The notes under the pieces are model-generated. The model did no database searches, was not told where the DNA came from, and worked only from the letters and a program-made list of their open reading frames with translations. Both the position numbers and the translations under genes were made by a program. This document shows, one piece after another, positions 49,917-60,031 of a stretch of DNA of 63,043 nt. The stretch comes from Clostridia bacterium (GTDB lineage Bacteria > Bacillota > Clostridia > Christensenellales > Aristaeellaceae): the NCBI GenBank assembly GCA_900769875.1, contig CAAGII010000211.1, positions 1 through 63,043 on the forward strand, given 5' to 3'. Numbering within the stretch: the first letter of the stretch is position 1; each line of letters opens with the position of its first letter.

Positions 49917-52016
49917 TCAGAACGGGAGCGTGATATCGCACTGCATGGGGGCTGCGCCGCCCAGCGCCACACTGCGCGCGTCCGGCTGGTTGAAGCCCGT
50001 ATACAGCGTGTAATGGCAGCCGCCGCCAACGCGCTCGCCCTTGTCGTTAATCACGGTGAAGGCGTGCTTGTCCAGCGGAATGGTCACCTCCGCCTCCCCG
50101 CCCGCCTTGACCGCCACGCGGGCAAAGCCGGCCAGACGCGGATGCAGCGGCGCGAAGGGGCTGTCCTTCGCCTTGATGTACACCTGCACCACCGTTTCGG
50201 CATCCATACTGCCAGTGTTCCGTACATGCGCGGTCACACGGCTTGCGCCGTCCTGCATGCTCCACTGCATGCCTGTCAGTTCAAAGGCGGTATAGCTCAG
50301 GCCGAAGCCGAAGGGATACAGCGCTTCGCCCTCATAGTAGCGGTAGGTGCGGTTTTTCATGCTGTAGTCGGTGAACTCGGGCAGATCATCCACCGTGTGG
50401 TAGAAGGTCACGGGGAGCTTGCCGGAGGGGCTGATCTGACCGAACAGAATCTCCGCCAGCGCCTTGCCGCCCGCCTGACCCGGATACCACGTCAGCAGCT
50501 GCGCGTCGCCCTGGGGCACGTTGAGCGCAGAGCCGACCGTCAGCACGGTCACCAGCGGCTTGCCGGTTTTTTCAAGCGCTTCCATCAGCAGCTGCTGGCT
50601 CCCGGGGAGCTGCAGGTTCAGCTTGTCGCCGCTCGCGGAGAAGTTGCCGGTATCGCCCTCCTCGCCCTCAAGCGTTTCGTCAAGACCCACGCACGCGATC
50701 ACGACGTCCGCGGCCTCCGCGCACATCACAGCCTCGGCAAGCCGGTCGTTGGGCTGACCCAGATGCTCGGCGCGATCCTGCACCAGCGCGCAGCCCTGGC
50801 TGAACAGCACGCGGATGCCGTGCTTCGCGCAGTAGTCGCGGATGCCCTGCAGGAACGTCACCTGACGGCTGGAGGTGCCATAGTAATTGCCCTTGAGCGC
50901 CAACACGCTGTCGGCGTTGGGGCCGACCACCGCGATGGTGCTGACCTTTGTGGGATCAAGGGGCAGCACGCCATTGTTCTTGAGCAGCACCATGCTCTTT
51001 TCAGCCGCCTTGAGCGCCAGCGCGTCATGCTCGTCGGTATCGTTGGCGGTATAGGGAATCCGGTCATATTCGCAGTCATCCGCGAACATGCCCAGCAGAT
51101 AGCGGGTGGTGAACAGGCGCACGCAGCTGAGGGTGATATCCTCCTCGGTGACCAGTCCCTCCTGATAAGCCTGCAGCATATGCAGGTAGGTGTTGCCGCA
51201 GTTGAGGTCGCAGCCCATCTTCAGCGCGAGGGCGGCGGATTCGGGCGCGGTGGCGGTCACGCCATGCTTGGTGTGGAAATCGCGGATCGCCCAGCAGTCG
51301 CTGGTCACATGACCCTCAAAGCCCCACTTGCCGCGCAGGATATCCACCAGCAGGGTCTTGGAGCCACAGGCCGCCTCGCCGTTGACGCGGTTGTAGGCGC
51401 CCATCACCGTTTCGACGCCCGCGTCCTCCACCGCCGCCTCGAAGGCGGGCAGATAGGTTTCATACATATCCTTGGCATCAGCCTTCGCGTCAAACTCATG
51501 GCGGATGGCCTCGGGGCCGGAATGCACGGCAAAATGCTTCGCGCACGCCGCTACCTTGAGATACTTGCCCTCGCCCTGCAATCCGTCAATAAAGCGAACG
51601 CCCAGGCGCGTGGTCAGATAGGGATCCTCGCCGTAGGTCTCATGGCCGCGGCCCCAGCGGGGATCACGGAAGATGTTGATGTTGGGGCTCCACATGGTCA
51701 GGCCCTTGTAGATATCGCGGTCGCCATGCTTGCTCTGGCCGTTGTACTTGGCGCGCGCCTCCTCCGAGATCACCTCAGCGACCTGCTGATGGAAATCCTC
51801 GTCAAAGATCGCCGCAAGGCCAATCGCCTGCGGGAACACGGTGGCCGTACCGGCGCGCGCCACGCCGTGCAGCGCCTCATTCCACCAGTTGTAGGCAGGC
51901 ACGCCGAGACGCGGGATAGCGGGCGCGTCAAACTTGAGCTGTGATGCCTTTTCCTCCAGAGTCATCTGGCTCACCAGTGCTTCGGCGAGCCGGCGGGCTT
52001 CATTGCGGTCCATCAT
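49917..52016 (-). CDS. GH3 glycoside hydrolase (beta-xylosidase/beta-glucosidase type)
   Basis: Removes non-reducing-end sugars from oligosaccharides. The 699 residues hold the N-terminal TIM-barrel domain, with the nucleophile D240 in HVTSDCWAIRDF, the alpha/beta sandwich, and a C-terminal fibronectin-like domain. No signal peptide, so it acts on imported oligosaccharides. The barrel text WSPNINIFRDPRWGRGHETY resembles beta-xylosidases as much as glucosidases; specificity is open. GAGGAGG precedes the start. Confidence 0.93.
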   Translation of the reverse strand: MMDRNEARRLAEALVSQMTLEEKASQLKFDAPAIPRLGVPAYNWWNEALHGVARAGTATVFPQAIGLAAIFDEDFHQQVAEVISEEARAKYNGQSKHGDRDIYKGLTMWSPNINIFRDPRWGRGHETYGEDPYLTTRLGVRFIDGLQGEGKYLKVAACAKHFAVHSGPEAIRHEFDAKADAKDMYETYLPAFEAAVEDAGVETVMGAYNRVNGEAACGSKTLLVDILRGKWGFEGHVTSDCWAIRDFHTKHGVTATAPESAALALKMGCDLNCGNTYLHMLQAYQEGLVTEEDITLSCVRLFTTRYLLGMFADDCEYDRIPYTANDTDEHDALALKAAEKSMVLLKNNGVLPLDPTKVSTIAVVGPNADSVLALKGNYYGTSSRQVTFLQGIRDYCAKHGIRVLFSQGCALVQDRAEHLGQPNDRLAEAVMCAEAADVVIACVGLDETLEGEEGDTGNFSASGDKLNLQLPGSQQLLMEALEKTGKPLVTVLTVGSALNVPQGDAQLLTWYPGQAGGKALAEILFGQISPSGKLPVTFYHTVDDLPEFTDYSMKNRTYRYYEGEALYPFGFGLSYTAFELTGMQWSMQDGASRVTAHVRNTGSMDAETVVQVYIKAKDSPFAPLHPRLAGFARVAVKAGGEAEVTIPLDKHAFTVINDKGERVGGGCHYTLYTGFNQPDARSVALGGAAPMQCDITLPF

Positions 52017-52241
52017 GGGATGCTGCCTCCTCTGCGGGCTTTGCCCGATTCTGATCGGTATCTGCGTGCTACGCGCATCGCCGCCGCGGGACTGCCAAAC
52101 AGAGCGCAGCCGCCCCAGCGGCAGAAACGAACGCGAACACAGTTATTAAATGAATTAGACCTGCCCGCCGCTTTTCCTGCCATATGGATAAAAACTTTTC
52201 CTCCGAGTCATTTTTCTATAGCGTTCGGGCGCGTTCTTTGC

Positions 52242-52247
52242 TATAAT
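52242..52247 (+). promoter_or_regulatory. Extended -10 promoter for the HAD-hprK-glucokinase genes
   Basis: TGC-TATAAT with the hexamer at 52242-52247 and no good -35, 22 bases before the HAD gene's ATG. Confidence 0.5.
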
Positions 52248-52268
52248 GGAGCGGAGAGGAGACTGATT

Positions 52269-53072
52269 ATGCATTGCGCCGCCATCGCCTTTGATCTGGA
52301 CGATACCCTTCTGCGCGACGACCGTACCGTGTCCGACTACACCTGCTCGGTGCTGCGCCGCGCGTCCCGCTGCGGCATCCATATCATTCCCGCCAGCGGG
52401 CGGGCACGCAGCAGCATGCATGCGGTGGTCGAGCGCCTTGGCTGCGCGTCGTGCTATATTGCCTGCAACGGCGCCGAAATCTGGTCGCCGGATCACCGCC
52501 TGCTCGCGCGCGAAACCATGGCGGTGCCACTCGCGCGCGAGGTGGCGCGCTTTGGCGAGGAGCACGACTGCTACAGCCAGACCTACCGGGACGACTGCTT
52601 CTACTACAGCCGCAAGGGGCCGTACGCGGAATCCTACGCGTCCACAAGCCTTTTGCGCGGCGTCTATGTGGGCGATCTGGAGGCGTATATTCGCGAGCCT
52701 GTCGCCAAAATACTGATGATGGATACTGCCGAGCGGATCGCCATGCTCCTTTCGCTTGCCCGCGAGCGGTTTGCCGATCGGCTGTCCGTCAGCTGCTCCA
52801 AGCCGTACTTTCTTGAGTTCAATCCGCTCAGAGCCACCAAGGGCAACGCACTCCGGCGCTGCTCGGAGCTGCTGGGCTTTGACATGGAAAGCGCCGTTGC
52901 CTTTGGCGACAGCCTCAACGACCTGTCCATGCTGCAGGAGGCGGGCACGGGCGTCGCGATGGCGAATGCTCGCGAGGACGTGAGGGCGCTGATCGCGGAG
53001 CATTGCCGCTCCAACGAGGAGGACGGCGTGGCGCGGTATGTGGAGGAGCGTCTGCTGCATGGCATGGATTGA
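52269..53072 (+). CDS. HAD-family (Cof-type) phosphatase
   Basis: A 267-residue Cof-like phosphatase of the HAD superfamily. Motif I is FDLDDTLLRDDRTVS, motif II is the serine or threonine in PASGR and motif IV is VAFGDSLNDLSML. Such enzymes act on sugar phosphates, nucleotides or flavin precursors; the substrate cannot be read. GAGGAG precedes ATG 52269. It lies 27 bp ahead of hprK. Confidence 0.92.
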   Translation: MHCAAIAFDLDDTLLRDDRTVSDYTCSVLRRASRCGIHIIPASGRARSSMHAVVERLGCASCYIACNGAEIWSPDHRLLARETMAVPLAREVARFGEEHDCYSQTYRDDCFYYSRKGPYAESYASTSLLRGVYVGDLEAYIREPVAKILMMDTAERIAMLLSLARERFADRLSVSCSKPYFLEFNPLRATKGNALRRCSELLGFDMESAVAFGDSLNDLSMLQEAGTGVAMANAREDVRALIAEHCRSNEEDGVARYVEERLLHGMD

Positions 53073-53099
53073 TCCCGTGATACAAGGAGGAGCCCGTGT

Positions 53100-54029
53100 A
53101 TGATTCAGATTGCCGATTTCGTGCGTTCGCTCAGGCTGACGGTGCTGTCCCCGACCACGAAAAAGGAGTGGGACATCCGTTCAGCCGACCTGAACCGTCC
53201 CGGCATGCAGTTCTGCGGGTTTTACGAGTTTTTCGCTTTTGAGCGCCCGCAGGTCATCGGCAAGGTGGAGATGACCTATCTGGAGGAGCTTGACCCCGTC
53301 ACGCGCCGCGACAGGCTGCGCACCTATTTCTCCTACGATCTGCCCTGCGTCATCTGCTGCCGCAGCATGAAGCCCCCGGCAGAGCTGCTGGAGGAGGCGC
53401 GCGCCAGGGATATCCCCGTCTACCTGACCGACGTGCTGACCACCAAGCTGACGTTGGACGCGATTCTCTACCTCAGCCGGTGCCTCGCGCCCCGCGTGAC
53501 GCGGCACGGCGTGCTGGTGGATGTGTACGGCATGGGCGTGCTGATTACCGGCGATAGCGGCGTGGGCAAGAGTGAAACGGCGCTGGAGCTGGTCAAGCGC
53601 GGCCATCAGCTGGTGGCGGACGATGTGGTGGATATCTGCCGCGTGGCGGACAACCGCCTTGTCGGCGAATGCCCGGAGATGGTGCGGCACTTCATGGAAA
53701 TCCGCGGCATGGGCATCATCGATATCCGCGCGATGTACGGCGTGGGCGCGGTTGCGACCAGCAAGTCCATCGACCTTGTGATGCACCTTGAAAAATGGGT
53801 GGAGGGCAAGGAGTATGACCGCCTTGGCCTGACCGACGAGTACATTACCATCCTGGGCGTCAAGATTCCCCATCAGCTCACGCCGGTGCGCCCCGGACGC
53901 AATCTCGCCATCATCATCGAGGTCGCCGCGCGCGACCTGAGCCTGAAGCGCATGGGCTACAACGCGGCCCGCGAGCTCGACAGGCGTATGAATGAAATGA
54001 TCGCCCGCAGCATGGAAAGCAACGACTGA
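53100..54029 (+). CDS. hprK: HPr kinase/phosphorylase
   Basis: Phosphorylates and dephosphorylates Ser46 of HPr to control carbon catabolite repression in Firmicutes. The 309 residues are full length. The P-loop GDSGVGKS is at 151-158, and HGVLVDVYGMGVLITG and MEIRGMGIIDIRAMYGVGAV are signature segments. AAGGAGG precedes the ATG. Its neighbour is a glucokinase, consistent with sugar control. ptsH is not in the window. Confidence 0.97.
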   Translation: MIQIADFVRSLRLTVLSPTTKKEWDIRSADLNRPGMQFCGFYEFFAFERPQVIGKVEMTYLEELDPVTRRDRLRTYFSYDLPCVICCRSMKPPAELLEEARARDIPVYLTDVLTTKLTLDAILYLSRCLAPRVTRHGVLVDVYGMGVLITGDSGVGKSETALELVKRGHQLVADDVVDICRVADNRLVGECPEMVRHFMEIRGMGIIDIRAMYGVGAVATSKSIDLVMHLEKWVEGKEYDRLGLTDEYITILGVKIPHQLTPVRPGRNLAIIIEVAARDLSLKRMGYNAARELDRRMNEMIARSMESND

Positions 54030-54082
54030 TCCCCGTCAGCACACAGGCCTGCGTACCTGTTGCAATAGAAGGAGGAATTGTT

Positions 54083-55024
54083 ATGGTTTACATCGGTATT
54101 GATATCGGCGGAACCGGCATACAGATCGGCGTGGTGGATGAGAACGGCCGGATTCTGGAAAAGGGCGCCATTGTGACCCGCACCGATCTGCCCGTGGACG
54201 AGCAGATCCGCCAGATGGCCGAGTGCGCGCTGGATACCCTCACCCGCTCCGGCTACACGCTGGACGACCTCAAGGCCGTCGGCGCTGGCGTGCCCGGTAT
54301 CGCCGACCGTACCGGTTTTGTTCCCTTCTGCACCAATCTGGGCTGGCACAATGTGCATTTCACGGATGAATTCCGCAAGTACATCGACAAGCCCGTGTTC
54401 ATCGACAACGACGCGACCGTCGCGGGTCTGGCGGAGAGCGTGGCGGGCATCAGCGCCGGTACGCATTCCAGCGTGTTCCTGACGCTGGGCACGGGCGTGG
54501 GCGGCGGCATCGTGCTGGGCGGCAAGGTGTGGAGCGGCTTCCACGGCATCGGCAGCGAGATCGGCCATATGATCCTGGAGCTGGACGGCGAGCCCTGCTC
54601 CTGCGGCAACCACGGCTGTCTGGAGCGTTACTGCTCCGCGACCGCCGTCATCCGCATGGCGCGTCAGCAGATTCAGGTGACGCCCTACAGCAGCATGATG
54701 ATCGCCTGCGAGGGCGATCCCTCCAAGCTCAACGCCAAGATGGTGTTCGACGCCGCCCGCGAGGGTGATGCGGCTGCCGTGAAAGTGTTCCGCCGCTACG
54801 TCTGCTACCTCTCCCAGGCGATCGCCAACGTCATCAATTTCCTCGACCCCGAGCTGGTTGTGCTGGGCGGCGGCCTGAGCAAGGCGGGCGCTTTCCTGCT
54901 GGACGCGGTGCGCGCCGAGGTGCCCAAGTACCTGCTGTACAAAACCATGCCCTTCTCCCGCATCGAGCTTGCCGAGCTGGGTCCTGACGCAGGCATCATC
55001 GGCGCGGCCATGCTGGGCAAGTAA
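54083..55024 (+). CDS. ROK-family glucokinase
   Basis: Phosphorylates glucose with ATP. The 313 residues show the phosphate motif GIDIGGTGIQIGVVDENG, GTGVGGGIVLGGKVWSGFHG and the zinc cluster CSCGNHGCLERYC of ROK kinases, and no DNA-binding domain, so it is a kinase and not a repressor. AGAAGGAGG precedes the ATG. It ends at a strong terminator. Confidence 0.94.
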   Translation: MVYIGIDIGGTGIQIGVVDENGRILEKGAIVTRTDLPVDEQIRQMAECALDTLTRSGYTLDDLKAVGAGVPGIADRTGFVPFCTNLGWHNVHFTDEFRKYIDKPVFIDNDATVAGLAESVAGISAGTHSSVFLTLGTGVGGGIVLGGKVWSGFHGIGSEIGHMILELDGEPCSCGNHGCLERYCSATAVIRMARQQIQVTPYSSMMIACEGDPSKLNAKMVFDAAREGDAAAVKVFRRYVCYLSQAIANVINFLDPELVVLGGGLSKAGAFLLDAVRAEVPKYLLYKTMPFSRIELAELGPDAGIIGAAMLGK

Positions 55025-55055
55025 TCCGCGTTTCACATATTCCTGTTCGCTTTCC

Positions 55056-55085
55056 GGCCGGCGCGCGTATGCGCCGGCCTCTTTT
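55056..55085 (+). terminator. Terminator after glucokinase
   Basis: GGCCGGCGC (55056-55064) pairs with GCGCCGGCC (55071-55079), then TCTTTT. Confidence 0.9.
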
Positions 55086-55198
55086 GTGTCCGTAAGCCTG
55101 TATTTTCCGCTGCCGCGCAGGATGCACAGGAAGGGTTTTTCACCATTTATGTCGTACATATCACACAGACAAACCTTCGCAGCAGGGGGGTTGACAGC

Positions 55199-56212
55199 AT
55201 GACCATTCGCGAAGTCACCGAGCAGCAGGAGGCCGCATGTCTCTGCAGCCGCGCGACGCTGTCCGCAGCCACCAGAGGACGGGAGCGCGCCATCGCGCCC
55301 TGCTCCATCCGTACGGATTTCCAGCGCGACCGTGACCGCATCATCCACTGCAAGTCGTTCCGCCGTTTGAAGTTCAAAACGCAGGTGTTCCTCTCCCCCG
55401 AGGGCGATCATTACCGCACCCGCCTCACCCACACGCTGGAGGTAGCGCAGGTCGCCCGTACCATCGCGCGGGCGCTGCGGCTCAACGAGGATCTGACCGA
55501 GGCCATCGCGCTGGGACACGATCTGGGCCACACGCCGTTCGGTCACATCGGCGAGCATACGCTCGATGCGATGCTGCCCGACGGCTTCCGCCACAACGAG
55601 CAGAGCCTGCGCATGGTGGAGGCGCTGGAAAACGACGGGCAGGGGCTGAACCTGACGCATGAGGTTCGCAACGGCATCCTCTGCCACTCGGGCAGGCAAA
55701 TGCCCGATACGCTGGAGGGCGAATGCGTCCGTCGCGCAGACAGAATCGCCTACCTGAACCACGATCTGGACGACGCGCTCCGGGGCGGGGTGCTCAAGCC
55801 CTACGAGCTTCCGCAGGACTGCCTCAAGGTGCTCGGCCACACCCATGGCGAGCGCATCAACACCATGATTCTGGACGTGGTGCGCACAACCCTTGCCGAT
55901 CCGGACATGCCGCATCTGGCCATGAGTCCGCTGGTGGAATCAGCCATGGAGGGACTGCGGGATTTCATGTTTGAGCATGTCTACCGCGACGCGTGGCGCA
56001 AGGCAGAGGAGGATCGCTGCGACCATGTGGTTCGCTCGCTGTTCGGTTATTACTGCGCGCATCCGGGCGAGATGCCGGAAATGTTTCTCATGACCTGCTA
56101 CCGCGAGGGCACGGAGCGCGGCGTGTGCGACTACATTTCCTGCATGACCGATCGCTTTGCCATCAGAGCCTATCAGCAGCTGTTCGTACCCGCGTCGTTC
56201 CCCATGGTGTAG
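55199..56212 (+). CDS. dgt: dGTP triphosphohydrolase (HD family)
   Basis: Hydrolyses deoxynucleoside triphosphates, mainly dGTP, to the nucleoside and triphosphate. The 337 residues have the HD metal site visible as RTRLTHTLEV and GHDLGHTPFGHIGE, plus FRHNEQSLRMVE. It precedes dnaG and rpoD, the usual clostridial order. A G-rich stretch serves as ribosome site. The 173-bp gap before it contains only the glucokinase terminator. Confidence 0.95.
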   Translation: MTIREVTEQQEAACLCSRATLSAATRGRERAIAPCSIRTDFQRDRDRIIHCKSFRRLKFKTQVFLSPEGDHYRTRLTHTLEVAQVARTIARALRLNEDLTEAIALGHDLGHTPFGHIGEHTLDAMLPDGFRHNEQSLRMVEALENDGQGLNLTHEVRNGILCHSGRQMPDTLEGECVRRADRIAYLNHDLDDALRGGVLKPYELPQDCLKVLGHTHGERINTMILDVVRTTLADPDMPHLAMSPLVESAMEGLRDFMFEHVYRDAWRKAEEDRCDHVVRSLFGYYCAHPGEMPEMFLMTCYREGTERGVCDYISCMTDRFAIRAYQQLFVPASFPMV

Positions 56213-56329
56213 CGCTTCCATGGAAATCCCTGCGCAAAGAAGGAAAAACGCGAAAAACGGCGAACATAGAAGGTGTTCTTTCATCAGGGCGTCTTGCTGC
56301 GCCCCTACGACACGGGCAGGTGATACGGC

Positions 56330-58114
56330 ATGCCACGCTTTCCCGTCGCGTGGCTGGACGAGCTTCGTTCCCGCGCCGACATTGTACAGGTGATATCCGG
56401 TTATGTACCGCTGAAAAAGAACGGGCACAGGTATTGGGGTCTGTGCCCGTTTCACGGTGAAAAGACCGCTTCCTTCTCCGTGGATCCGGAGCTGCAGCTT
56501 TACTACTGCTTCGGATGCAAGGCCACCGGCACCGTCATCCAATTTGTGATGGATATGGAGCGCCTGGAGTATGTGGACGCGGTTAAGCATCTGGCCGATC
56601 AGCTCCATATGCCCCTCCCGCAGGTGGTGGATGACCCCAATTACCAGCGCCTGCGCGACCAGCGCGACCGCCTGCTTGCCGCCAACAAGGAAGCCGCGCG
56701 GTTCTATCACCAGATGCTGTTCACCGAGGAAGGCAGGCCCGCGCTTGAGTATCTCAAGCGCCGCGGGCTGAGCGACAGCGTCATCCGCAAATTCGGACTG
56801 GGCGCGGCGCCGTCCACATGGGATACGCTCACCAGGCACCTGAGCGACATGGGCTATACGCAGGAGGAGCTGCGCCTGTGCGGACTGACCGTGATCCGCG
56901 AGGCCGAACCCGCCACGGAGGATGCGCCCGCAAAGCCGCGCCGGGTGTTTGACATGTTCCGGGGCCGCGCCATATTCCCCATCATCGATCAGTACGGCAA
57001 CGTGCTTGCCTTTGGTGGACGCATACTGGGCGAAGGTCAGCCCAAATACCTCAACACCAGCGACACACCCATCTTCAACAAGCGCCTGGGCGTGTATGCC
57101 GCCAACCTCCTGCGCAAGGAGCGGCACCTTGAGCGCGTGGTGCTTGTGGAGGGCTACATGGATGTGGTCGCGCTGACGCAGTTCGGGGTCAGGGGCGTGT
57201 GCGCTACGCTTGGTACGGCGCTGACGCCCGAGCAAGCCAGGCTGCTGCGCCGCTTCGCGCCGCAGGTCTATCTGGGCTACGACGGCGACAGCGCCGGTCA
57301 GCACGCCATCCTGCGCGGACTGGACATCCTTGCCGCCGAGGGAATCCCCGCGCGCGTGCTGGATTTCCCGGACGGGCTGGACCCGGACGAGTTTATCCGC
57401 CGCGACGGCGCGGAGGGCTTCGCCGCGCTTCCATCCATCACCCCCGAGGAATACCGCATGCGCCGCGAACGGGATGGGCACGACCTGAGCACGCAGGAAG
57501 GGCGTACCGCCTACGCCAAGGCATGCGCCGCCATCATCCGTGGGCTGGAGCCGGTGGAGATGGAGAACCATCTTCAGCAACTGATGGTGCAGACAGGCTT
57601 CTCGCGCGAGGTGCTGCTCGCGCAGATCGGCGTATCGCCCGCGCCGCGCGCGCAGGCAAAGCCGCAGCCCGGGAGTGTGAAGCGCCATCCCCCACGCGGC
57701 GTATCCGCGCAGAGCCCGGAGGATGAGCGCGCGGAGGAAGTGATCCTGTCCATCATCGCCACAGGCCGCGTGCCGGGAGATATCGCGTCGGAAGAGGATT
57801 TTCACGACCCGCTGTTGAAATCAGTGTTTGTCGAATTGTCGAACGGGCGCACGCCCGCGTCGCTCGTGGAGGAGCAGCAGACCGAGGAGCAGCGGGAACG
57901 CATCAGCCGTCTTATGCTCGCACCCGTCACCGAAGGCGATACCGATCAGCTGCTTTCCATGGCGAGGGAGTGCTTGGGCAAAATGCGCAAACGCCGCATC
58001 CAGACACGGATTCAGACCATCCAGCAAACCATCAACACCCTGCCGCCCGCGGAAAAAAAGCAGGCCATGCAGGAATACATGGCGCTGCAGCAGCGCCTGA
58101 AGCAATTGAGCTGA
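56330..58114 (+). CDS. dnaG: DNA primase
   Basis: Makes RNA primers for replication. The 594 residues have the CHC2 zinc finger C39-H42-C60-C63, a TOPRIM domain (VLVEGYMDVVAL, then YLGYDGDSAGQHA) and a C-terminal helicase-binding part. The ribosome site (AGGTGA) is weak. It lies between dgt and rpoD as in the macromolecular-synthesis operon. Confidence 0.97.
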   Translation: MPRFPVAWLDELRSRADIVQVISGYVPLKKNGHRYWGLCPFHGEKTASFSVDPELQLYYCFGCKATGTVIQFVMDMERLEYVDAVKHLADQLHMPLPQVVDDPNYQRLRDQRDRLLAANKEAARFYHQMLFTEEGRPALEYLKRRGLSDSVIRKFGLGAAPSTWDTLTRHLSDMGYTQEELRLCGLTVIREAEPATEDAPAKPRRVFDMFRGRAIFPIIDQYGNVLAFGGRILGEGQPKYLNTSDTPIFNKRLGVYAANLLRKERHLERVVLVEGYMDVVALTQFGVRGVCATLGTALTPEQARLLRRFAPQVYLGYDGDSAGQHAILRGLDILAAEGIPARVLDFPDGLDPDEFIRRDGAEGFAALPSITPEEYRMRRERDGHDLSTQEGRTAYAKACAAIIRGLEPVEMENHLQQLMVQTGFSREVLLAQIGVSPAPRAQAKPQPGSVKRHPPRGVSAQSPEDERAEEVILSIIATGRVPGDIASEEDFHDPLLKSVFVELSNGRTPASLVEEQQTEEQRERISRLMLAPVTEGDTDQLLSMARECLGKMRKRRIQTRIQTIQQTINTLPPAEKKQAMQEYMALQQRLKQLS

Positions 58115-58260
58115 CCAGCCCGCAGCGCAGACGCGCTGCAAGGCGCGAATGCGTCGCTCTGCCAAGGCAGCCCGACGCGATCGCAGGCTGCGCGATTCCC
58201 CTACCGAACGACGCTGATGGAAGCATCGCCGTCCGCCCCCGCCGAAAGGAGAGATCCCGT

Positions 58261-59340
58261 TTGACTCTTTCACCCGAAAACCGCGACGCCAAGCTCAACG
58301 AGCTCTATGAGGAAGGCAAGCGCAAGGGCGTCATGTCCTATACCGATGTCATGAGCTACCTGATGGATCTGGAGATGGATCCGGAGCAGCTGGACGCTGT
58401 GCTGGAAAAGCTGGAAAACCTCGGCGTGCGCATCGTCAGCGACCGCGCGGCCAGCTCTGGCAACATCAGCGATACGGCTTCGTCCACGCCCAACATTTCC
58501 AACAGCGCCGTGGATGACGTGAACCTCTCCGATCCCATCCGCATGTACCTCAAGGAGATCGGCAAGATTCCGCTGCTGACCGCCGACGAGGAGGTGGAGC
58601 TCGCCAAGCGCATCGAGGCGGGCGATCAGGCGGCGAAGGATCAGCTGATTCAGGCCAATCTGCGCCTTGTGGTTTCCATTGCGGGCCATTACAACAACCG
58701 CGGTATGCTCTATCTTGACCTGATTCAGGAGGGCAACATGGGGCTCATCAAGGCTGCGGACAAGTTTGACTACAGCAAGGGCTTCAAGTTCTCCACCTAC
58801 GCGACGTGGTGGATTCGCCAGTCCATCACCCGCGCGCTGGCGGATCAGGCGCGCACCATCCGCATTCCCGTTCACATGGTGGAGACCATCAACCGCCTCA
58901 TCCGCACCAGCCGCCAGCTGATGCAGGAATACGGACGCGAGCCCTCTACTGCGGAGATCGCGGCCGCCATGCACCTGAGCGAAGCGCGCGTGCAGGAGAT
59001 CATCAAGATCGCGCAGGATCCTGTCAGCCTCGAAACGCCCATCGGCGAGGAGGAGGACAGCCATCTGGGCGACTTCATTCCCGATGACACCGCGCCCGCG
59101 CCCGCCGACGCGGCCTTTTCCGCCCTGCAGCGCGAGCAGCTGATGGGGGTGCTCGATACGCTGACAGAGCGCGAGAAAATGGTGCTTTGCCTGCGCTATG
59201 GCCTGGACGGCAACCGCAGCTACACGCTGGAGGAGGTTGGCGAAAAGTTCAACGTCACCCGCGAGCGCATCCGCCAGATTGAAGCCAAGGCGCTGCGCAA
59301 GCTGCGCGGCAACCGCCAGATCAAGAACATGCGCGGCTGA
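58261..59340 (+). CDS. rpoD: Primary sigma factor RpoD/SigA (TTG start)
   Basis: Housekeeping sigma factor. The 359 residues run from TTG 58261, with AAAGGAGA eight bases upstream; the open frame back to 57970 overlaps dnaG and is rejected. Region 1.1-like N-terminus, then DPIRMYLKEIGKIPLL, GFKFSTYATWWIRQSITRAL (region 2.4) and NVTRERIRQIEAKALRKLRG (region 4.2). Region 2.1 reads SIAGHYNNRGMLYLD where most SigA proteins have a basic AKRYVGRG, a small deviation. It is followed by trmK and a nif3-like gene. Confidence 0.96.
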   Translation: MTLSPENRDAKLNELYEEGKRKGVMSYTDVMSYLMDLEMDPEQLDAVLEKLENLGVRIVSDRAASSGNISDTASSTPNISNSAVDDVNLSDPIRMYLKEIGKIPLLTADEEVELAKRIEAGDQAAKDQLIQANLRLVVSIAGHYNNRGMLYLDLIQEGNMGLIKAADKFDYSKGFKFSTYATWWIRQSITRALADQARTIRIPVHMVETINRLIRTSRQLMQEYGREPSTAEIAAAMHLSEARVQEIIKIAQDPVSLETPIGEEEDSHLGDFIPDDTAPAPADAAFSALQREQLMGVLDTLTEREKMVLCLRYGLDGNRSYTLEEVGEKFNVTRERIRQIEAKALRKLRGNRQIKNMRG

Positions 59341-59350
59341 CGGAGGTCGC

Positions 59351-60031
59351 ATGCTGGACGAAAGACTTTCCCTTGCCGCAAGCCTCTTTGAGCCGTGCGA
59401 GGTCGGCGCGGATATCGGCACCGATCACGCGCTGCTGCCTGTGCGGCTTTTGCAAAGCGGCGTGTGCAAACGCATGCTGCTGTGCGACGTCAGCGACAAG
59501 GCGCTTGCGCATGCACGCGCCTCCGTCAGGCGCGCACGGCTTGAGGATCGCGCAAAGCTCATCTGCGCCGACGGGCTTGACGCGCTTGACGAAGCGTGCG
59601 GCTGCGTTTCCATGATGGGCATGGGCGGCAGTACCATGCGGGAAATCCTCCTGCGCGGACAACAAAGGCTGCGCGGCGCGGTGCTCGTGCTGGGCGCGCA
59701 TACCGAGCAGCCGCTGGTGCGCGACGCGGTGCAGCGCATCGGCTATCGCCTGACGCGCGAGGAGCTGTGCAAAGCCGGCGGGCGCTTCTATGTGATGTGG
59801 CGCGCAGAGCCGGGCGAAATGCGCCAGACGGAGGAGGAAATCCTCTATGGCAGCCTGATGTATGAAAGCGGCTCTCCCCTGCTGAGGGAGTATCTGCTTT
59901 GGCGTATGGATGTGATGAATGCCAAGCGGCACGGGCTGCTGAGCGCGGACGCTGAGCGGGCAAGGGACGAGCTTGCCCGGACGGAGGCGGCGCTCACATT
60001 CTACCGCCGCAGGCTGGAGGAAAGAGCATGA
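59351..60031 (+). CDS. trmK: tRNA (adenine22-N1)-methyltransferase
   Basis: SAM-dependent enzyme methylating A22 of tRNA. The 226 residues show LFEPCEVGADIGTDHALLPV and VSMMGMGGSTMREIL of the TrmK family. CGGAGG precedes ATG 59351. Placement between rpoD and a Nif3-like gene is conserved in Firmicutes. The stop overlaps the next start by four bases. Confidence 0.94.
   Translation: MLDERLSLAASLFEPCEVGADIGTDHALLPVRLLQSGVCKRMLLCDVSDKALAHARASVRRARLEDRAKLICADGLDALDEACGCVSMMGMGGSTMREILLRGQQRLRGAVLVLGAHTEQPLVRDAVQRIGYRLTREELCKAGGRFYVMWRAEPGEMRQTEEEILYGSLMYESGSPLLREYLLWRMDVMNAKRHGLLSADAERARDELARTEAALTFYRRRLEERA

Noticed and set aside
57970..58260. Longer N-terminus for RpoD overlapping dnaG
   Set aside because: The extension has no ribosome site and is not sigma-like, whereas TTG 58261 has AAAGGAGA at the right distance.
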